Shown one piece after another: positions 18,401 through 26,193 of a stretch of DNA of 64,000 nucleotides. This DNA comes from Gordonia polyisoprenivorans NBRC 16320 = JCM 10675. Its GTDB lineage: Bacteria; Actinomycetota; Actinomycetes; Mycobacteriales; Mycobacteriaceae. The DNA lies in assembly GCF_000241325.1 (NCBI RefSeq), contig NZ_BAEI01000070.1, positions 62,001-126,000 on the forward strand. The letters are read 5' to 3'. How positions within the stretch are numbered: the first letter of the stretch is position 1; each line of letters begins with the position of its first letter. A program made the translations under genes and the position numbers. The notes under the pieces are model-generated. The model did not search any database and was not told where the DNA came from. It worked only from the letters and a program-made list of their open reading frames with translations.

Positions 18401-18937
18401 TTCCGAGCGATGGCGGCGCACGCCCACGACGGCGACGAGGATCATGACGGTCTGGTCCACGAGGATCATGACGGTCACGAGGCCGCGACGACCTCTCGAC
18501 ACCGACCGCAGAATGCTCCGGAGAGAACCGACACACCGGAACCGGAGGAGGCCGACGTCGCGGCTTCGGAGGGAACCGACACCGCGGCCGAGAGTGCCAC
18601 CGACACAGACGATGCCACCGACACCGTGTCGTCGACCGACGCCACCGGGCGCGCATCGACCAACGGCGAGGTCACGGTGAGTGCTGAACCCGAGAATGTG
18701 GCGCAACCCGCGTCGGCCCGTCGGGGCAGGCGACGCGCCGCACGTCGCGCCGCATCGCCGACGACGACGTCGGAGGCGCCGGCGATGGTCGTCGCGGACG
18801 CCTCGGTCAAGCCCCCGGCCAAGCCCCTGACCACGTTCGGCCCGATCACCGAGACGGCCGAGACCGCTGTCGCGGTCCGGCAGCGGCCGCGGCGTCGGGC
18901 TGCGGGTCGTCCGGCCGGTCCGCCCGCCGACGAGTAG
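15410..18937 (+). CDS. rne: Ribonuclease E/G with long low-complexity N-terminal region
   Basis: Endoribonuclease for mRNA decay and rRNA processing. The order from the N-terminus is: a helical IF2N-like segment (about 20-60, LRVHALARVLGLTSRQVLAHLAELG), a ~450-residue Glu/Asp/Thr-rich then Lys/Arg-rich low-complexity region, an S1 RNA-binding domain (about 560-650), and the catalytic core. Metal-binding Asp838 (VIDVNTGKF) and Asp882 (IIVDFIDM) are present. Cys940 and Cys943 form the zinc link. A disordered, basic C-terminal tail follows. The GTG at 15410 has GAGGAGA upstream; a GTG at 15365 would add 15 unconserved residues. 1175 residues, longer than mycobacterial RNase E. Confidence 0.95.
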   Translation: MTDNGSPADANAASDPVEDFPSKLRVHALARVLGLTSRQVLAHLAELGWHTRSPQSSVEREMAQAVAQRVRETEPPADAATPPAEATQVETPHVEPTVAAVEEPVASVTESDVTESDVAETAVAETAVADTEVAEAPAEETPAEDTPAEETPAGEAATSESPADDTAAPDTAAPDTAAPDTAAPPQSDVPMLFSAADVDSHAPVQATGEVAAGPLFLQPDTSTPAPSRSARTSSPDSTKTDSTKTESAKTESTNRADTATDTDDQSDDDGSEDDSSGEGGRNRRRRRGRRGRGRGRGDQVDRTDSPEDSGSQDDDSDSTDLSSREGDSADSSDDSGATGTSSADKQQSGSGKKSGKKSGKKDGTKADGSKADGSGSDGSGPDRGGADKARGKGDDKNPTDDDTAESAEDADTDDESDDGDDSTVPTSKRRRRRRRRKGGGEAEDVAADDPPNTVVHEREPRSKRVRDEVQGISGSTRLEAKRQRRRDGRDAGRRRPPILSESEFLARREAVERVMVVRERSANSSLHTTDYADPAAIEDYTQVAVLEDGVLVEHFVTTETSSSMVGNIYLGRVQNVLPGMEAAFVDIGRGRNGVLYAGEVNWDAAGLDGGSRKIEQALSPGDNVVVQVSKDPVGHKGARLTTQISLAGRYLVYVPGGSSTGISRKLPDVERKRLKQILAKLVPDDAGVIIRTASEGVSADDLAADIERLESKWKAIESAVSDAKSDGKKNNGSQNPRALYEEPDLLVRVVRDLFNEDFRKLVIEGDKAWNLVEGYVSSVAPDLLERVEKFERSHADAPDSFVVHRIDEQLAKALDRKIWLPSGGTLIIEHTEAMTVIDVNTGKFTGAGGNLEETVTRNNLEAAEEIVRQMRLRDIGGMIIVDFIDMVLESNRDLVLRRLTEALARDRTRHQVSEVTSLGLVQMTRKRLGTGLLEAFSTTCTACGGRGVIVHSAPVEVRTDDAGRADAGSKKSRRGKRKPEQPAEQHKPAHNPAEHPMFRAMAAHAHDGDEDHDGLVHEDHDGHEAATTSRHRPQNAPERTDTPEPEEADVAASEGTDTAAESATDTDDATDTVSSTDATGRASTNGEVTVSAEPENVAQPASARRGRRRAARRAASPTTTSEAPAMVVADASVKPPAKPLTTFGPITETAETAVAVRQRPRRRAAGRPAGPPADE
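15902..15960 (+). repeat. 15-bp tandem repeat inside rne
   Basis: About four copies of GACACTGCAGCGCCC encode repeated Asp-Thr-Ala-Ala-Pro units in the acidic N-terminal region. Shorter imperfect repeats lie beside it (15735-15820, VTESD/VAETA units; 16112-16170, STKTD/ESTKT units), and an EDHDG duplication lies at 18437-18476. Copy number may vary between strains. Confidence 0.85.
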
Positions 18938-18972
18938 GCCCGGCGGCGGGTACCGGACCCGGTGAGGCGAGT

Positions 18973-19002
18973 TTGACCTGACCGGACCGGCTCCCGTAAC
19001 CT
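18973..19002 (+). promoter_or_regulatory. Candidate promoter for rplU-rpmA
   Basis: -35 TTGACC (18973-18978), 18-base spacer, -10 TAACCT (18997-19002), a good match to actinobacterial housekeeping promoters. It would start a transcript near 19009 with a ~230-base untranslated leader before rplU. Confidence 0.6.
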
Positions 19003-19008
19003 TGATTG

Positions 19009-19238
19009 GTCGCCTCTGGCGGAGGGTTCGAGCTGTGCCGAGTCCCGAAGGGATCACCATCCCGGACGGGGTGGCACCGGCCGGGAACTCCCTCCACGGC
19101 AGGCCCTTCGGAGTGATCTGATGCAATCCCGGTGTAGCCGCTGGGTTTCGCACGGCCCACGCCGGATGCACACACCCACACACCCGTGGACGCACATGCG
19201 TAACACGGCCCGAGATGATGAACAAGAGGACAGCTTCG
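19009..19238 (+). promoter_or_regulatory. Long GC-rich leader of rplU
   Basis: Gene-free stretch predicted to be transcribed ahead of rplU. It contains several pairable segments, for example GAGGG with CCCTC and CCGGACGGGG with CCCGG. Ribosomal protein leaders often bind their own product. No known leader family is recognised here. Confidence 0.35.
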
Positions 19239-19550
19239 ATGGCAACGTACGCGATCGTCAAGACCGGCGGTAAGCAGTACAAGGTCGCTCAGGGCGACAT
19301 TGTGAAGGTCGAGAAGATCGACAGCGAGCCGGGCACCACCGTGAACCTGCCGGTGGCGCTGGTCGTCGACGGCTCCGAGCTCACCACCGATGCCGACAAG
19401 CTCGCGAAGATCTCGGTCACCGGTGAGATCGTCGAGCACGTCAAGGGCCCGAAGATCCGCATCCACAAGTTCAAGAACAAGACCGGCTACCACAAGCGCC
19501 AGGGTCACCGTCAGAAGCTGACGGTCCTCAAGGTCACCGGCATCAAGTAA
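19239..19550 (+). CDS. rplU: 50S ribosomal protein bL21
   Basis: Component of the large ribosomal subunit that binds 23S rRNA. It starts MATYAIVKTGGKQYKV and ends GHRQKLTVLKVTGIK, both diagnostic. The ATG at 19239 with AAGAGGA upstream is the start; an in-frame ATG 24 bases earlier precedes the ribosome site and is not used. 103 residues. rpmA follows after 34 bases, the universal L21-L27 pair. Confidence 0.98.
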   Translation: MATYAIVKTGGKQYKVAQGDIVKVEKIDSEPGTTVNLPVALVVDGSELTTDADKLAKISVTGEIVEHVKGPKIRIHKFKNKTGYHKRQGHRQKLTVLKVTGIK

Positions 19551-19584
19551 TTCTCGTCTCAGCGTTACCCAGGAGGACTGACAC

Positions 19585-19848
19585 ATGGCACACAAGAAGG
19601 GCGCGTCCAGCTCGCGCAACGGTCGCGATTCCAACGCCCAGCGGCTCGGCGTCAAGCGCTTCGGCGGCCAGCAGGTCAGCGCCGGCGAGATCCTGATCCG
19701 TCAGCGTGGCACCAAGTTCCACCCCGGCGTCAATGTCGGCCGTGGCGGCGACGACACCCTGTTCGCGCTCGCGTCGGGTGCGGTCGAGTTCGGCACCAAG
19801 CGGGGCCGCAAGACCGTGAACATCGTTCCGGAGACCGCTCAGGCCTGA
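19585..19848 (+). CDS. rpmA: 50S ribosomal protein bL27
   Basis: Large-subunit protein near the peptidyl transferase centre. It begins MAHKKGASSSRNGRDSNAQRLGVKRFGGQ, with the positively charged N-terminal tail that reaches the tRNA acceptor ends, and carries the GEILIRQRGTKFHPG motif. No N-terminal cleavage extension (as in Firmicutes) is present. 87 residues, preceded by AGGAGGA. Confidence 0.98.
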   Translation: MAHKKGASSSRNGRDSNAQRLGVKRFGGQQVSAGEILIRQRGTKFHPGVNVGRGGDDTLFALASGAVEFGTKRGRKTVNIVPETAQA

Positions 19849-19886
19849 CCCGAGCGGTTCACGAGAACCACCAGAGCTCTTCGACA

Positions 19887-19930
19887 GGGCGGGCAGGGGC
19901 ATCACGCACCCGGCCCGCCCTTGTTGTTTG
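19887..19930 (+). terminator. Intrinsic terminator after rpmA
   Basis: Stem GGGCGGGC (19887-19894) with GCCCGCCC (19913-19920), followed at once by a T-rich stretch. Among the hairpins of this window it is the closest to a classical Rho-independent terminator. Confidence 0.85.
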
Positions 19931-19962
19931 TCACCGTTGTTTGTCACCGTTGTTTGTCACCG
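19924..19962. repeat. Three perfect 13-bp tandem repeats before obg
   Basis: TTGTTTGTCACCG is repeated three times without a mismatch (19924-19936, 19937-19949, 19950-19962). The first copy doubles as the T-rich tail of the rpmA terminator. The array ends 40 bases before the obg start. Confidence 0.9.
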
Positions 19963-20002
19963 GGCGTCGACCCCTCGTCGCGCCCGAGAAGGAAGGAACG
20001 TC

Positions 20003-21463
20003 ATGTCGCGGTTCGTCGACCGGGTGACCATCCACGTCGCCGCCGGTAACGGCGGCCACGGCTGCTCCTCGGTGCATCGGGAGAAGTTCAAGCCGCTCGG
20101 CGGTCCCGACGGTGGTGACGGCGGTAACGGCGGCTCGGTGCGCCTGGTCGTCGATCCCCAGGTCCACACCCTGCTGGATTTCCATTTCCGTCCGCATGCC
20201 AAGGCCGGCAACGGGAAACCGGGGATGGGTGACAACCGCGACGGCGCGAACGGTGAGGACCTCGTGCTCGCCGTTCCCGACGGCACCGTCGTCCTCGATG
20301 CGGCGGGCACGATCCTGGCCGATCTCGTCGGTGCGGGCACCACCTTCGACGCCGCCCAGGGCGGTCGGGGCGGACTCGGTAACGCCGCGTTGGCATCCCG
20401 GGCGCGCAAGGCGCCGGGGTTCGCGCTGCTCGGCGAGGAGGGGCAACACCGCGACCTGGTATTGGAGCTCAAGTCGGTCGCCGACGTCGGGCTGGTCGGG
20501 TTCCCGTCCGCGGGCAAATCGTCACTGGTGTCGGTACTCTCGGCCGCCAAACCGAAGATCGCCGACTACCCGTTCACCACGCTGCAGCCCAATCTGGGTG
20601 TGGTGCAGGCCGCCGGTGACGTGTTCACCATCGCCGACGTCCCCGGTCTGATCCCCGGCGCCTCCACCGGACGCGGCCTGGGTCTGGACTTCTTGCGTCA
20701 TCTCGAGCGGTGTGCGGTCCTCGCGCATGTGGTCGACTGCGCCACCCTCGAACCCGGGCGTGACCCGGTGTCCGACATCGACGCCCTCGAAGCCGAACTC
20801 GCCGCCTACCAGCCGGCCCTCGACACCGACCACGGGCTCGGAGACCTCGCCGAGCGGCCGCGGGTGGTCATCCTGAACAAAATCGACGTCCCCGATGCCG
20901 CAGAGCTCGCCGATCTCGTCGAACCCGAACTGGCACAGCGCGGTTGGCCGGTATACCGAATTTCCGCGGTCACCCACCAGGGGCTACGTGAGTTGACCAA
21001 CGCGCTCGCGCGCATGGTGGCGCAGTATCGCGAAGCCCATCCGAAGCCCGCCGCCCGCCGAACGGTGATCCGCCCCAAGGCGATCGACGAGGCACAGTTC
21101 GCGGTGACGCCGGACCCGGCGATCGACGGTGGATTCGTCGTCACCGGTGCCCGCCCGGAACGTTGGATCGCGCAGACACAGTTCGACAACGACGAGGCCG
21201 TCGGCTACCTCGCCGATCGCCTCAATCGCCTCGGGGTGGAGGACGAGCTGATGCGCCTCGGTGCGCGGCCCGGCGCGCCGGTCACCATCGGCGACATGAC
21301 CTTCGACTGGGAGCCGACCACCCCGATGGGCGACGATGTCCCGATCACCGGGCGCGGCACCGACATTCGGCTCGACCGATCCGAACGGATGGGTGCGGCC
21401 GAACGCAAGCAGGCACGACGCGTGCGGCGCGGTCTGGCCGACGACACGGAGGCCGACGAGTAA
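20003..21463 (+). CDS. obg: Obg/CgtA GTPase
   Basis: Essential GTPase linked to 50S assembly and stress control. The glycine-rich Obg fold occupies 1-160 (GGDGGNGGSV). The GTPase domain has G1 GFPSAGKSS (166-174), G3 DVPGLIPGA, and G4 NKID. The C-terminal OCT domain ends before an Asp/Glu/Arg-rich tail. ATG at 20003 with AAGGAAGG upstream sets the start. 486 residues. The stop overlaps the proB ATG (TAATG), so both are coupled. Confidence 0.97.
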   Translation: MSRFVDRVTIHVAAGNGGHGCSSVHREKFKPLGGPDGGDGGNGGSVRLVVDPQVHTLLDFHFRPHAKAGNGKPGMGDNRDGANGEDLVLAVPDGTVVLDAAGTILADLVGAGTTFDAAQGGRGGLGNAALASRARKAPGFALLGEEGQHRDLVLELKSVADVGLVGFPSAGKSSLVSVLSAAKPKIADYPFTTLQPNLGVVQAAGDVFTIADVPGLIPGASTGRGLGLDFLRHLERCAVLAHVVDCATLEPGRDPVSDIDALEAELAAYQPALDTDHGLGDLAERPRVVILNKIDVPDAAELADLVEPELAQRGWPVYRISAVTHQGLRELTNALARMVAQYREAHPKPAARRTVIRPKAIDEAQFAVTPDPAIDGGFVVTGARPERWIAQTQFDNDEAVGYLADRLNRLGVEDELMRLGARPGAPVTIGDMTFDWEPTTPMGDDVPITGRGTDIRLDRSERMGAAERKQARRVRRGLADDTEADE

Positions 21464-22578
21464 TGAGCGACGTGCGTGAACGGATCGCCCACGCGCGCAG
21501 CATCGTCGTCAAAATCGGATCGTCGGCGCTGACCGACCTCGGTACCGGTCTCGACATGGATCGACTCGACCGGCTCACCGACGCACTCGAGGCGCGTATG
21601 CGGGCCGGGTCGGATGTGATCGTGGTGTCGTCGGGAGCGATCGGTGCGGGCATCGCCCCGTTGGGGCTCAAGAAGCGTCCCACCGATCTGGCGACCAAAC
21701 AGGCTGCGGCGAGCGTCGGACAGCTTGCGCTGGCACACGCGTGGGGTACGAGCTTCGCCCGATACGGGCGGACCGTAGGACAAGTGCTCCTGACCGCCGA
21801 CGACATCTCCAACCGCGCCCACCATGCCAACGCGCAACGCACGCTGGACCGGCTGCGCTCACTGGGGGCGGTCGGTGTCGTCAACGAGAACGACACGGTG
21901 GCCACCAACGAGATCCGGTTCGGCGACAACGATCGGCTCGCGGCGCTGGTGGCACACCTCGCCGGTGCCGACGCGCTCGTGCTGCTCTCGGATGTGGACG
22001 GCCTCTACGACGGCGATCCCCGCAAGCCGGGACCGGACGGCCGCGTCGCACAATTCCTTTCGGAGGTCAACGGGCCCGAGGATCTCGACGGGGTGATCGC
22101 CGGATCCGGTGGGGCGCTGGGGACCGGTGGGATGGCATCCAAGCTGGCCGCGGCCCGTCTGGCCGCCGATGGCGGGGTGCCGGTGCTGCTCGCCGCGGCC
22201 GCCGACGCCGCGCAGGCGTTGGGCTCGGCGTCGGTCGGCACGGTCTTCGCCGCACGCCCCGACCGGCTGTCGTCGCGGCGATTCTGGGTGCGCCACGCCG
22301 CCGACGCCCGCGGACAGATCGCCATCGACGACGGCGCGGTCGCGGCGGTGGTGAAGCGCAGGCGCTCACTGCTGGCGGCCGGGGTGATCGGGGTGCGCGG
22401 CGGGTTCTCCGAGGGCGACGTCGTCGAACTGGTCGACGCCGCCGGTTCCGTGTACGCACGGGGGGTCTCGTCCTATGCGGCCGACGACGTCGCCCGGATG
22501 GTGGGTCGCTCGACCTCAGAACTACCGGAACAGTTGCGGCGCCCGGTGATCCACGCCGACGACCTGGTGCCCGTCTGA
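21463..22578 (+). CDS. proB: Glutamate 5-kinase with PUA domain
   Basis: Phosphorylates glutamate in the first step of proline synthesis. The amino acid kinase domain (1-260) shows IVVKIGSSALT, SSGAIGAG, NENDTVATNEIRFGDND and the GTGGMASK nucleotide motif. The C-terminal PUA domain (about 280-360) is usual in the long form. 371 residues. It overlaps the end of the convergent sir2 gene by 57 bases. proA is not in the window directly downstream. Confidence 0.97.
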   Translation: MSDVRERIAHARSIVVKIGSSALTDLGTGLDMDRLDRLTDALEARMRAGSDVIVVSSGAIGAGIAPLGLKKRPTDLATKQAAASVGQLALAHAWGTSFARYGRTVGQVLLTADDISNRAHHANAQRTLDRLRSLGAVGVVNENDTVATNEIRFGDNDRLAALVAHLAGADALVLLSDVDGLYDGDPRKPGPDGRVAQFLSEVNGPEDLDGVIAGSGGALGTGGMASKLAAARLAADGGVPVLLAAAADAAQALGSASVGTVFAARPDRLSSRRFWVRHAADARGQIAIDDGAVAAVVKRRRSLLAAGVIGVRGGFSEGDVVELVDAAGSVYARGVSSYAADDVARMVGRSTSELPEQLRRPVIHADDLVPV

Positions 22579-23496
22579 CGGTTCGGTGAGCCGGTCTGCT
22601 CGTCCCCGGTCTGCTCGTCCCCACTGTGCGAGGGCAGGCAGGACGACGCCGCAGAAGTGGTCGATCTTCAGATCGGCGATGTGGTCTGCACGGGTGGCAC
22701 CGCGATTGACCACCACCAGCGTCTTGGAGGTGCGGTGGGCGTACCGCGCGAACCGCAATCCGCTCATCACGGTCAGCGACGACCCGGCGACCAGCAGCGC
22801 ATCGCTCTCGTCGATCATCGCGAACGATTGTGCGACAAGTTCTTTCGAAGCGTTCTCGCCGAAGTACACGATGTCGGGTTTGAGGATGCCACCGCATCGC
22901 GGGCAGGGTGCGACAACGAAATCGGCGGTGTCGTCGAGTGCTACGTCGGCGTCGGGGGCCACCTCGATCGCACCGCGGCCGGACACCCGGGCCGCGAAGT
23001 CCGGGTTGAGGTCCTCGAGCATCTCCGCGAGCCGGTGACGCGACAGGGTCGCATCGCAGTCCAGGCAGCGCACTCGCCCGTAACAACCGTGCAACTCGAC
23101 CACCCGGCGGGTTCGCGCCTTGGTGTGCAGCATGTCGACATTCTGGGTGATGACACCGGTGAGGCGTCCCTGGCGTCCGAGTTCGGCGAGCGCATGATGA
23201 CCGGCGTTGGGAGTCGCGGCGTCCATGTGGCGCCAACCGAGGTGATTGCGTGCCCAATAGTGGCGGCGGAATTCCGGGGAGGACAAGAACATCTGCACGG
23301 TCATCGGTGTGCGGGCCGGCGCGCCGGGACTGCGGTAGTCGGGGATGCCGGAGTCGGTGGAGAGGCCTGCGCCGGTCAGGGCGGTGATCCGGGCCCCGTC
23401 GAGCAGTGCCGAGAGCCGATCGAGGGCGACATCGAGGCGCTCCTCGAGCGGGGTCGGTTCGGCGGGGGTCCAGCCGATCTGCAGACGGGTACGCAC
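22522..23496 (-). CDS. Sir2-family NAD-dependent protein deacylase
   Basis: Removes acyl groups from lysine using NAD. The NAD fold has GAGLSTDSGIPDYRS (42-56) and TQNVD (117-121); the proton acceptor is His136 in VELHG. The zinc site is Cys144/Cys147 and Cys198/Cys201. GSSLTVMSG and VNRG complete the cofactor pocket. The GTG at 23496 places the start just before the conserved core. 324 residues, with a Sirt4-like N-terminal extension. The 3' end runs 57 bases into proB on the other strand. It lies downstream of ectABC on the same strand behind a large hairpin, so co-expression is uncertain. Confidence 0.92.
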   Translation of the reverse strand: MRTRLQIGWTPAEPTPLEERLDVALDRLSALLDGARITALTGAGLSTDSGIPDYRSPGAPARTPMTVQMFLSSPEFRRHYWARNHLGWRHMDAATPNAGHHALAELGRQGRLTGVITQNVDMLHTKARTRRVVELHGCYGRVRCLDCDATLSRHRLAEMLEDLNPDFAARVSGRGAIEVAPDADVALDDTADFVVAPCPRCGGILKPDIVYFGENASKELVAQSFAMIDESDALLVAGSSLTVMSGLRFARYAHRTSKTLVVVNRGATRADHIADLKIDHFCGVVLPALAQWGRADRGRADRLTEPSDGHQVVGVDHRAPQLFR

Positions 23497-23520
23497 CTCA
23501 TCCAGGATAGGTCCACCACG

Positions 23521-23583
23521 CGAGTTGCCCGCGCACTCCGCATGCTCACTCGGTGAGCGGCAGGGGAGTGCACGGGCAACTCG
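23521..23583. terminator. Two-tier hairpin between ectC and the Sir2 gene
   Basis: Outer stem 23521-23539 with 23565-23583 (11 bp, one C/A mismatch, 7 bp). Inside it is a second perfect stem GCTCAC (23544-23549) with GTGAGC (23553-23558) on a 3-base loop. It begins 26 bases past the ectC stop on the minus strand and ends 25 bases before the sir2 start, so it is likely the ectABC terminator or a processing site. Confidence 0.75.
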
Positions 23584-23608
23584 TGGACGACCGGTGACGG
23601 CCGGTGTG

Positions 23609-24043
23609 TCAGACGTCGGCGGTCTCGGCGTGCTTGCCGGACGGCTGTTCGGGCACGGTGACCAGCGGGTAAACGCCGTCCTCGTCGTGCACCTCGGTAC
23701 CGACCACCGGCGGATTGAACACGCACAGCATGCGCATCTGCGTCTGCGCGGTGACGGTGTGCCGCTCGTGACCGTTGAGCAGATACATCGTGCCCGGAGC
23801 CAGGGGATAGGTCTCGCCGGTCTCCCGGTCGAGCAGGGTGCCGGTGCCCTCGACGAGCCATACGGCCTCGATGTGGTTGGCGTAGTGGAATTCGTTGACA
23901 CTGCCGGCGTTGATGGTGGTCTCGTGGAACGAGAACCCGACCCGGTCTCCGCCGAGCACGATGCGCTTGGACACCCAATTGCCCTTGGGGTCGGCGACGT
24001 CTCGGTCGGTTCCGGTGATCTCGTCTGTGGTGCGGACGATCAT
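23609..24043 (-). CDS. ectC: L-ectoine synthase
   Basis: Cyclises N-gamma-acetyl-L-2,4-diaminobutyrate to ectoine, the last step of compatible-solute synthesis. The cupin fold is visible (WVSKRIVLGGDRVGFSFHETTI, NHIEAVWLVEGTGTLLD, LLNGHERHTV), with the family's metal-binding Glu in the HIEAVW segment and His in GHERH. 144 residues, against 128-137 usual; the excess is at the C-terminus. The ATG at 24043 overlaps the ectB stop by four bases. Confidence 0.96.
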   Translation of the reverse strand: MIVRTTDEITGTDRDVADPKGNWVSKRIVLGGDRVGFSFHETTINAGSVNEFHYANHIEAVWLVEGTGTLLDRETGETYPLAPGTMYLLNGHERHTVTAQTQMRMLCVFNPPVVGTEVHDEDGVYPLVTVPEQPSGKHAETADV

Positions 24044-25323
24044 GCGAGCACCTCCTCGGTGGCATCGGCGAGGATCCCCAACCCGTGGTCGAGATCCTCG
24101 GTGGAAATGGTCAGCGGCGGAAGGAGTTTGACGACCTCGTCGGACGGACCGGAGGTCTCGGCGAGCAGGCCGGCGCCGAAGGCGGCGGCGCACACCTTGC
24201 CGGCGTCGGCGGGCTCGGCGAACACCAGTCCGCGTGCCATGCCGCGGCCGCGGGTCGAGACGCCCTCGTGCCGGGCGGCGAGCGTGGAGAGCACCTCGTT
24301 GATCTGGCGGCCCTTCATGTGGACGTCACGGGAGAGCGAATCGTCGGACCAGTAGTGCTCGATCGCCTTGGCCGCGGTGACGAACGCGGGATTGTTGCCG
24401 CGGAAGGTGCCGTTGTGCTCGCCCGGCGACCACACGTCGAGGTCGCGGCGGATGAGCACGAGTGCCAGCGGCAACCCGTATCCGCTGATCGACTTGGACA
24501 GCGTGACGATGTCGGGCTTGATCCCGGCCTCTTCGAAGGAGAAGAACTCACCGGTGCGGCCGCAGCCCATCTGCACGTCGTCGACGATCAGCAGGATGTC
24601 GCGACGCCGGCAGAGCTCGGAGAGCGCACGCAACCACTCCGCGCGCGCGACGTTGACCCCACCCTCGCCCTGCACGGTCTCGACGATGACCGCCGCGGGC
24701 AGGTTGAGTCCGCTGCCGGAGTCGTCGAGCACCCGCTCGAACCAGCTGAAGTCCTCGACGGCCCCGCCGAGGTAGTTGTCGAACGGCATCGGGGTCGCGT
24801 GCACGAGCGGGATACCCGCGCCGGCGCGCTTCATCGAGTTGCCGGTCACCGACAGCGAGCCGAGGGTCATGCCGTGGAAAGCGTTGGTGAAACTCACGAT
24901 CGATTCACGGCCGGTGACCTTGCGGGCCAGCTTCAGTGCCGACTCGACGGCGTTGGTGCCGGTCGGTCCCGGGAACTGGATCTTGTAGTCCAGATCGCGC
25001 GGCGCGAGGATCTTGGAGGTGAACTCCTCGATCAGCCGACCCTTGGCCACGGTGGCCATGTCGAGACCGTGGGTGATGCCGTCGGATTCGATGTATTCGA
25101 GCAACGCGGACTTGAGGACCGGGTTGTTGTGGCCGTAGTTGAGCGCACCGGCCCCGGCGAAGAAGTCCAGGTAGCGGTCGCCGTTGGTGTCGGTCAGCCA
25201 CGACCCACGAGCCTGGCCGAACACCGTCGGCCAGCTACGGCAGTAACTGCGGACCTCGGATTCGTGTTGGGTGAAGACCGAATCATCGATCGAGGTCTTC
25301 TTGGCGGTGGGTTGGTCGTTCAT
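24040..25323 (-). CDS. ectB: Diaminobutyrate-2-oxoglutarate transaminase
   Basis: PLP enzyme that makes L-2,4-diaminobutyrate from aspartate semialdehyde. Class III aminotransferase: substrate and PLP loops GPTGTNAVESALKLAR (119-134), DDVQMGCGRTG (248-258), and Schiff-base Lys277 in TLSKSISGYG. The ATG at 25323 is preceded by GGAGGAATAACC, a strong ribosome site. 427 residues, normal. It lies 229 bases after ectA, a wide gap for this operon, and is coupled to ectC by ATGA. Confidence 0.97.
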   Translation of the reverse strand: MNDQPTAKKTSIDDSVFTQHESEVRSYCRSWPTVFGQARGSWLTDTNGDRYLDFFAGAGALNYGHNNPVLKSALLEYIESDGITHGLDMATVAKGRLIEEFTSKILAPRDLDYKIQFPGPTGTNAVESALKLARKVTGRESIVSFTNAFHGMTLGSLSVTGNSMKRAGAGIPLVHATPMPFDNYLGGAVEDFSWFERVLDDSGSGLNLPAAVIVETVQGEGGVNVARAEWLRALSELCRRRDILLIVDDVQMGCGRTGEFFSFEEAGIKPDIVTLSKSISGYGLPLALVLIRRDLDVWSPGEHNGTFRGNNPAFVTAAKAIEHYWSDDSLSRDVHMKGRQINEVLSTLAARHEGVSTRGRGMARGLVFAEPADAGKVCAAAFGAGLLAETSGPSDEVVKLLPPLTISTEDLDHGLGILADATEEVLA

Positions 25324-25552
25324 GGTTATTCCTCCAATGTGGGAAATCTGTGAGGCCGTCGCCCGGGGCGCGCGTCGCGCCGCCACCGCAGGTGAGATCC
25401 GCACAGAGCGGATCGGCGTGGCCCGCGCGGGGATACCGGTGCGCACCAACATGTACGGAGCAACCTGATCGACACATGTTGTGCGGACCCATCTTTGACC
25501 GTGTGGCTGGTGGATCAGGACCGGCTCGGGAGCCGACTCCTGTTGCCCGGGA

Positions 25553-26080
25553 TCAGGGTTCGGGAACCTCGGGCTCGAGCAGATAGAGGTCCTCGGGCTC
25601 GTGTGCGTCCGGGAAGTCGCCGGCGGCGAAAAGGTCGCGCCGGGCGAATCGGAGTCCGCGAGCGGCAGCCACCGATGCGAACAATCGTTGCGAGGCAACG
25701 TTGTCGGGGCTGATGGTGGTGTGCATGGCCACCACCCCGCGTCGTGCGGCACGATCGATGAGTCGATGCAGCATCGTTGCTGCGATCCCGTGACCGCGAT
25801 ACGCGTCGTCGACCGCGACCTGCCAGACCATGAGGGTCGACGGGTCGGACGGACGTCGATATCCGGTGACGAATCCTGCAGTGCGGCCGTCGACCTCGGC
25901 GACGATGGACGTCTCGGCGAAGTCTCGGCACCACAGTACGTAGGCGTAGCTGGAATTCACGTCGAGCACCTGGGAGTCCTTGGCAATCTCCCAGAGTCGG
26001 GTACCGTCGGCCACCGAGGGAACCCGGTAGTCGAGAGTGAGAAGGGGTGATGGGGCCGTTCTTGTGTGGGACGGGCTCAT
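25553..26080 (-). CDS. ectA: L-2,4-diaminobutyrate acetyltransferase
   Basis: GNAT enzyme that acetylates diaminobutyrate for ectoine synthesis. The N-terminal substrate region VPSVADGTRLWEIAKDSQVLDVNSSYAYVLWCRDF and the acetyl-CoA loop RGHGIAATML are diagnostic. The start is taken as the ATG at 26080, about 20 residues before the conserved core. No ribosome site precedes it, so leaderless translation is possible, with TAACGT ten bases upstream as a candidate -10. The frame is open to an ATG at 26167. 175 residues. No ectD hydroxylase or dedicated aspartokinase is present nearby. Confidence 0.93.
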   Translation of the reverse strand: MSPSHTRTAPSPLLTLDYRVPSVADGTRLWEIAKDSQVLDVNSSYAYVLWCRDFAETSIVAEVDGRTAGFVTGYRRPSDPSTLMVWQVAVDDAYRGHGIAATMLHRLIDRAARRGVVAMHTTISPDNVASQRLFASVAAARGLRFARRDLFAAGDFPDAHEPEDLYLLEPEVPEP

Positions 26081-26193
26081 AACGTATTCGACGTTAACAA
26101 CGTGTGTCGACGAATTCACCTGCCTGCGTAAATCGGTGGGGAAATGCCCCCTCAATGCCCAGTTCATCCGGTATTTGTGATGCGGGACACAAA
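26081..26193. promoter_or_regulatory. Inverted repeats in the ectA upstream region
   Basis: AACGT-attcg-ACGTT (26081-26095) touches the ectA start codon. TTTGTG-8-CACAAA (26174-26193) lies about 95 bases upstream of ectA and 120 before the divergent rsmD. Either could be an operator. The regulator is unknown and no ectR is in the window. Confidence 0.4.

Noticed and set aside
24085..25353. A 422-codon plus-strand frame opposite ectB
   Set aside because: ectB is unambiguous on the minus strand. The plus-strand product is a compositional shadow.
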